DNA from: JAWOHX01 sp046484975
Lineage (GTDB): Bacteria > Bacillota > Clostridia > DUPQ01
Assembly (NCBI GenBank): GCA_046484975.1
Contig: JAWOHX010000093.1
Span: 1-11,354 of the forward strand
Length of the DNA stretch: 11,354 bases
Direction of reading: 5' to 3'
Below the pieces are notes generated by a model. That model ran no database searches and was not told the DNA's origin. It was given only the letters and a program-made list of their open reading frames with translations. The first letter of the stretch is position 1, and each line of letters starts with the position of its first letter. This document shows, piece after piece, positions 7,927-11,354 of this stretch. The position numbers and the translations under genes are program-made.

Positions 7927-9090
7927 TCAATCATCTCCGGGTTCCAGCCGCTGGCTTCTGATTCCGTATTTCATCAAAACCTCCTTGAAATTGTCATCCA
8001 TGGACCGGGTGTCCGGATTGCAGTAGTACAGGCTGACAAAATGGCCGGTGGTGTTCAGTTTCAGTATGGATCGGTACAGGTCTTTGTTGACATCGATGGA
8101 AAGCACATATACGGCATTGTTTGTGTATTCGCTTTCAAACACGATGTCCATGGAATTTTCCACGCCGATGGTCTCGTCGAAGGGAATCTCCGCAAGGATC
8201 TTGAACACATCATCGAAATCATAGGACGTATACCCGTGCCACAGACGAGACCCTTCATGGTTGTACAATAGGTCCACAGGGATGTTCCGTGTCAGGAAAT
8301 GATGGGCCAGGGAAACGGCCTTCTCAATGATGGTGTCTTCATAGATGATTCGCCTCTCATAACTCATGGATTGCCTTTTCAGATCCAGGATGATCACCAC
8401 ATGGTTGTCCAGGGTGGTCTCCTTGTCAATGACCATGACCTTATCCAGTTTGGAGGTCAACTTCCAGTGGATGGCTTTCGGGCTGTCCCCTACCACATAT
8501 TCCCTGACATTGAGAAGGGACTCGTCTCCCCGGTGCCGGTTGTAGAAGGAAACCTTCACATCGGAAAATGCCCGGCTTTCCCCGGGGTAGTCAAGCAGCT
8601 TCTTGATCTGTGGATATACCAGAATGCTGCTGAGCTGGTTGTTGTTGTGGGTCAGCTTGAACAGGAAAAGGAAATCATAGAATATGATTTTCGTGATGCC
8701 GATGGAATAACGGCCCCGGTACCTGCATTTGGTCTTGTAGGACACATATGAGTCATAAGCCTGCAGGTAGGAAAGGGTGATTTTTTCCTGTTTTCCCATG
8801 AGAAACATGTCTGGTGTATAGATGAACATCTCGATGTACGGATAAGGGAGATGGATGTCGTTTTCCACCTTCCACTTGTACTCGATGGTCTCTCCTTTGT
8901 AATATTGGCCCTGATTGATGGCCTCCTTCCAACGAAAGGAATAATAGGTGACGATAAGATGAATCAAGGAGATGACTGGAAGGAACAGGACAAAATAGAA
9001 CAGGGTCCAGGGAACCACGCCGCCGTGGTAATATACGAAGAACAAGGACCCGAACAAAATAAGTTCGTAAGTGATCCTGCTCTTTTTCAT
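7927..9090 (-). CDS. DUF58 (YeaD-type) membrane-anchored protein
   Basis: The 387-residue protein has two adjacent N-terminal hydrophobic segments (about 9-25 and 27-50), a beta-rich stretch, then the DUF58 hallmark around residues 185-215: RGDESLLNVREY followed by GDSPKAIHWKLTSK. The region after it (IDKETTLDNHVVIILDLK) resembles a von Willebrand A-like fold with an Asp that could bind metal. DUF58 proteins are regularly encoded beside MoxR ATPases and are thought to be partners or clients of them; no biochemical activity is firmly known. ATG (9090-9088) overlaps the moxR stop as ATGA, a 4 bp overlap that implies translational coupling, and GGAAG lies five bases upstream. Its own TGA touches the start of the transglutaminase gene. 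The anchor pair at the N-terminus suggests that most of the protein faces the cytoplasm with MoxR, but topology was not computed. Confidence 0.87.
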   Translation of the reverse strand: MKKSRITYELILFGSLFFVYYHGGVVPWTLFYFVLFLPVISLIHLIVTYYSFRWKEAINQGQYYKGETIEYKWKVENDIHLPYPYIEMFIYTPDMFLMGKQEKITLSYLQAYDSYVSYKTKCRYRGRYSIGITKIIFYDFLFLFKLTHNNNQLSSILVYPQIKKLLDYPGESRAFSDVKVSFYNRHRGDESLLNVREYVVGDSPKAIHWKLTSKLDKVMVIDKETTLDNHVVIILDLKRQSMSYERRIIYEDTIIEKAVSLAHHFLTRNIPVDLLYNHEGSRLWHGYTSYDFDDVFKILAEIPFDETIGVENSMDIVFESEYTNNAVYVLSIDVNKDLYRSILKLNTTGHFVSLYYCNPDTRSMDDNFKEVLMKYGIRSQRLEPGDD

Positions 9091-10034
9091 TTGGGCTTCC
9101 TGATTGGGGTTTTTGTCATTTCAATGATCTCTTCAATGATGCTTTCAGGCTTGATGTCCTTGATCCGGGCTTCCTGGTGGAGGATGATCCGGTGGGACAA
9201 TACAGGGACTGCAACCTTTTGGATGTCATCGGGGGTGACATAATCCCTTTCCTCCATGAATGCAAGCGCCTGGGAGGCTTTGGCCAGGAAAAGGGATGCC
9301 CTTGGACTGCATCCCAAAGAGACATGCTCATGCTTTCTGGTCTTGGTGATGATGTTCACGATATAGGCGGTCAGGGTATCCTTGATCTGAACTTTTTTAA
9401 CCTGGGTCTGCATGTCGAAGATGTTCTTCCGGTCAGCGACCTGGGCAAGGTCATCCAGTGGATTTTTCTCCCGATTCCTGGATATGATCTTGATTTCATC
9501 CTCGATGGACGGGTATCCGATGGAAATCCGCATCAGGAACCGGTCCAACTGGGCCTCGGGAAGGGGATATGTCCCGATGTATTCGATGGGGTTCTGGGTG
9601 GCCAAAACCATGAAAGGCTCTGGAAGGCCATAGGTTCTTCCGTCCACTGTGACCTGGTATTCTTCCATGACCTCCAGCATGCTGGCCTGGGTCTTGGGTG
9701 ATGTGCGGTTGATTTCATCTGCCAGAATGATGTTGCTCATGATGTTTCCAGGCCTGTATTCAAATTCACCGGTATTCCGGTTGTACATGGAAAATCCGGT
9801 GATGTCGGAAGGCAGGATGTCCGGTGTAAACTGGATCCTTTTGAATTTCAAACCCAGGGATTTGGCCAATGCGGAAACCATGCTGGTCTTTCCGATTCCG
9901 GGGACATCCTCAATCAGGATATGGCCCTGGGCAAGAAGGGAGATTACCACAAGTTCGATGGCACCCCGTTTTCCGATGATGACCTTTTCCATATTATCGA
10001 TGATTTTATGGGGAATGCTGAAATATTCACTCAT
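9087..10034 (-). CDS. moxR: MoxR-family AAA+ ATPase
   Basis: MoxR ATPases act as chaperone-like motors that mature or assemble partner proteins, often those with VWA-like domains encoded next door. The 315-residue protein shows Walker A (EDVPGIGKT, about 42-50), Walker B (IILADEINR, 102-110), sensor 1 (ATQNP, with Asn148), the EAQLDRF motif with the likely arginine finger Arg165, and a sensor 2-like GCSPRASLFLAKA near 235-250. The length and motif order are those of the family. The ATG at 10034 is chosen over an in-frame ATG at 10064 because AGGAG lies seven bases upstream of it, while the 10064 codon falls in the -10 promoter box. The gene leads an operon with the DUF58 and transglutaminase genes, overlapping the first by 4 bp. 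The protein is cytoplasmic. The family is certain; the client is inferred from the gene order. Confidence 0.93.
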   Translation of the reverse strand: MSEYFSIPHKIIDNMEKVIIGKRGAIELVVISLLAQGHILIEDVPGIGKTSMVSALAKSLGLKFKRIQFTPDILPSDITGFSMYNRNTGEFEYRPGNIMSNIILADEINRTSPKTQASMLEVMEEYQVTVDGRTYGLPEPFMVLATQNPIEYIGTYPLPEAQLDRFLMRISIGYPSIEDEIKIISRNREKNPLDDLAQVADRKNIFDMQTQVKKVQIKDTLTAYIVNIITKTRKHEHVSLGCSPRASLFLAKASQALAFMEERDYVTPDDIQKVAVPVLSHRIILHQEARIKDIKPESIIEEIIEMTKTPIRKPK

Positions 10035-10041
10035 ATATTTT

Positions 10042-10046
10042 CTCCT
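10042..10046 (-). promoter_or_regulatory. ribosome binding site that fixes the moxR start
   Basis: AGGAG on the minus strand lies seven bases before the ATG at 10034. It supports the MSEYFS start over the longer reading from 10064, which would place the ribosome binding site inside the coding region. Confidence 0.8.
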
Positions 10047-10062
10047 GAACTGAATTAAAATC

Positions 10063-10071
10063 ATTATATCA
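10063..10071 (-). promoter_or_regulatory. extended -10 promoter for the moxR operon
   Basis: On the minus strand the sequence TGATATAAT gives a perfect TATAAT box (10063-10068) with the TGn extension (10069-10071). No good -35 box sits 16-18 bases upstream, which is common for extended -10 promoters; a T-rich stretch lies there instead. Transcription would start near 10056, leaving a leader of about 22 bases that contains the moxR ribosome binding site. Confidence 0.65.
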
Positions 10072-10130
10072 GAGAAAAAATAGGCAAAAGTGAATAAATT
10101 GTAAACAATAAAGGCTCGAGGGCCGGGTAA

Positions 10131-10976
10131 TCATCCCATGACCAGGAGAAATTCCCGCATCAGTTTACAGGCGGCTGCGGTGGAAGTCCCGGATGCATCA
10201 TAATGAGGAGAGAGCTCCACCAGATCCCCTCCGACGATATTCAGGCCCTTCAGGGAGAGCAGCGCCTGGTGAAGCTCCTGAAAGGAAACACCCCCGGGTT
10301 CCGGGGTGCCTGTTCCGGGGACCACTCCGGGATCCAGGACATCGATGTCCAGGGTGACATAGACCGGCAGGTCTTTCAACCGAAGAGCGACGGCCTCTAC
10401 GGTGGACAAAGTGAACTTTTCGGTGTAGACATGCCCTTTTTCCGCCCGTTGGAACTCACTTTTCATTCCGGAGCGGATTCCGAACTGGTAAATGCGCCCG
10501 TCTCCCAGAAACTCCCATATCCGGTGAATCACAGTGGCGTGGGACATAAGCTCCCCGGCGAAACTCGGCCGCAGGTCGGCATGGGCGTCGAAATGGATCA
10601 GGCAAAGGTCCCTGTATTTCTCGTGGATGGCCTTCACCGCAGGAAGGGTGACCAGATGCTCCCCTCCCACCATGAAGGGTTTTTTGCCAAGAGCCAGAAT
10701 CTCTTTTGTTTTCCGGTGAATGATGTCCAATGTCTTCTCCGTGTTCCCCAAGGGAAAAAAGAGGTCCCCGCTGTCGTGAACACTGGCATCTTCCGAAAGA
10801 TCCAGGTCAAGGTAGGGGCTGTAGGATTCAAGCCCCATGGAATCCTGACGTATGGAGGCTGGTGCGAAGCGGGTACCCGGCCGGAAAGAGACCGTTCCGT
10901 CGAAAGGAGCCCCGAATACCACGATGTCTGCTTGCTCCAGTGTTTTGTCACATCCGATGAACATGCATTCACTCAT
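10131..10976 (-). CDS. speB: agmatinase
   Basis: Agmatinase hydrolyses agmatine to putrescine and urea in the cytoplasm, using two manganese ions. The 281-residue protein has the whole ureohydrolase set: GGEH (metal ligand His107), HFDAHAD (Asp130, His132, Asp134) and LDIDVLDP (Asp210, Asp212), plus PGTGTPEPGG and the N-terminal FGAPFDGT. It resembles B. subtilis SpeB closely rather than arginase or formimidoylglutamase. The start at 10976 (MSECMFIGCD) is chosen because it fits the family and lies one base after the speE stop; the longer reading from 11063 would run through the speE 3' end. The ribosome binding site AAAGGAG lies 13 bases upstream inside speE, a long spacing that suggests coupling to speE translation. 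The gene follows speE in an operon, and together they make putrescine and spermidine. No clear terminator follows it before the moxR promoter. Confidence 0.93.
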   Translation of the reverse strand: MSECMFIGCDKTLEQADIVVFGAPFDGTVSFRPGTRFAPASIRQDSMGLESYSPYLDLDLSEDASVHDSGDLFFPLGNTEKTLDIIHRKTKEILALGKKPFMVGGEHLVTLPAVKAIHEKYRDLCLIHFDAHADLRPSFAGELMSHATVIHRIWEFLGDGRIYQFGIRSGMKSEFQRAEKGHVYTEKFTLSTVEAVALRLKDLPVYVTLDIDVLDPGVVPGTGTPEPGGVSFQELHQALLSLKGLNIVGGDLVELSPHYDASGTSTAAACKLMREFLLVMG

Positions 10977-10989
10977 ATCAATCCAACAA

Positions 10990-10996
10990 CTCCTTT
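10990..10996 (-). promoter_or_regulatory. speB ribosome binding site inside the 3' end of speE
   Basis: AAAGGAG on the minus strand lies within the final codons of speE and 13 bases before the speB ATG at 10976. The spacing is longer than usual. Ribosomes finishing speE at 10978 would reinitiate nearby, so this site probably works with coupling. Confidence 0.55.
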
Positions 10997-11166
10997 GCAT
11001 AAGTGGGCAGATGAAAAGCCGCCTGGTGCAGATCCGCGTTGTAATAACGGGTATCCAGGCCAAAATCCAGCCATTCCTCCAGCCGGTGGTCTTTCAGCGG
11101 GTCAAGTTCCTTGGACGCAAAGCCAAAAAGCCAGAATCCTGACGGATATGTGGGGACATGGAACCC

Positions 11167-11169
11167 CTA
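11167..11169 (-). other. in-frame TAG inside spermidine synthase
   Basis: This codon is in the same frame as the 61 SpeE codons before it and the 62 after it, with no insertion or deletion. On the plus strand it is CTA within GAACCCCTAG. TAG is a genuine stop elsewhere in the window: the transglutaminase gene ends in TAG at 5403-5401, just before intergenic sequence. This argues against a general reassignment of TAG. Confidence 0.9.
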
Positions 11170-11354
11170 GACTTTCGCAATGGGAAAAACAGATTTTATT
11201 TTTCCCCGGGCCCTTTTCATTTCTTTCTGATAGGCCTCATAAAAAGGGCTTTCATGCTGGTTGATGAGGATTCCCCTGTCATTCAGGACCCTGTGGCAAT
11301 TGCGATAGAAATCCGTGGTGAACAGGCCTTCCCCCGGCCCGATGGGATCGGTGG

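Larger units (their letters stand above)
10978..11354 (-). pseudogene. speE: spermidine synthase, 3' part, with in-frame amber codon
   Basis: SpeE transfers aminopropyl from decarboxylated S-adenosylmethionine to putrescine. Only the last 124 codons lie in the window; the 5' end is outside. Before the stop the frame reads TDPIGPGEGLFTTDFY, the SpeE motif near the active-site Asp, followed by ILINQHESPFY and KSVFPIAKV. A TAG at 11169-11167 interrupts the frame. After it, 62 codons stay open and clearly SpeE-like: VPTYPSGFWLFGFASK, then LHQAAFHLPTYAKELLD and TGA at 10980-10978. Aligned to B. subtilis SpeE (FPITKLYTANIPTYPSG), the TAG falls at the Tyr after KL, one base change from TAT or TAC. 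Termination there would remove about a fifth of the protein, including the C-terminal substrate-binding region. A recent nonsense mutation, sequence error or suppression are all possible, so it may still be functional. Its TGA is one base before the speB start. Confidence 0.85.

Noticed and set aside
10035..10064. Longer MoxR start at 10064
   Set aside because: The ATG falls in the -10 promoter box, so it would lie upstream of the predicted transcript start; the next ATG has a proper ribosome binding site.
10097..10125. Terminator around the CTCGAG palindrome after speB
   Set aside because: Only a very short stem can form and no U-tract follows on the minus strand.
10977..11063. N-terminal extension of agmatinase starting at 11063
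   Set aside because: The extra 29 residues do not resemble agmatinases, and the same bases encode the conserved SpeE C-terminus in another frame.
11167..11169. TAG as a generally reassigned sense codon or pyrrolysine site
   Set aside because: The transglutaminase gene ends in TAG followed by non-coding sequence, the other genes here have no internal TAG, and SpeE has no known need for pyrrolysine. Not excluded for this one codon, but not the first explanation.
10203..11264. 353-codon open frame on the plus strand over speB and speE
   Set aside because: The composition is that of an antisense shadow, it has no family resemblance, and it covers the conserved agmatinase and spermidine synthase frames.
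1..11354. Mobile element, prophage, CRISPR or defence system
   Set aside because: No transposase, integrase, terminal inverted repeats, repeat-spacer pattern or phage-like gene was seen; all genes belong to metabolic or envelope families.

Overview
The window looks like a chromosomal segment of a Clostridia-type Firmicute of roughly 50% G+C. This rests on strong AGGAG-type ribosome binding sites, tight operon packing, a speE-speB polyamine pair, an AraM-type glycerol-1-phosphate dehydrogenase, and a MoxR-DUF58-transglutaminase operon arranged like Bacillus subtilis yeaC-yeaD-yebA. No rRNA, tRNA, insertion sequence, phage gene or CRISPR array was seen. The species cannot be named from the sequence alone.

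Left block, plus strand (1-4119): three tightly spaced genes form an apparent operon. They are the 3' part of an AraM/EgsA-like sn-glycerol-1-phosphate dehydrogenase, a ZIP-family (ZupT-like) metal transporter, and a cytoplasmic GH78-type alpha-L-rhamnosidase with its acidic active-site residues present. The block suggests use of plant-derived sugars, with a metal importer placed beside a probable metalloenzyme.

Middle (4079-5400): a minus-strand mannitol-1-phosphate 5-dehydrogenase (mtlD-like) converges on the rhamnosidase gene, and the two overlap tail to tail by 41 bp. Its short upstream region holds a strong hairpin with a T-tract that reads as a terminator on the plus strand. That is opposite to both genes flanking the gap.

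Right-centre (5401-10071), minus strand: moxR, a DUF58 gene and a large membrane transglutaminase-like gene follow one extended -10 promoter. Their stop and start codons overlap or nearly touch (ATGA, then TGA-TTG-ATG), so the products are probably made in fixed ratio as one envelope-associated system.

Right end (10131-11354), minus strand: agmatinase (speB) follows the 3' part of spermidine synthase (speE) by one base. Together they would convert agmatine to putrescine and then to spermidine. The visible part of speE has an in-frame amber codon (TAG) at a position usually occupied by tyrosine, yet the 62 codons after it remain open and well conserved. This is the most unusual observation in the window: a recent nonsense mutation, a sequencing error, or readthrough. 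The other genes are recognisable families, and I see no convincing evidence for a wholly new system.
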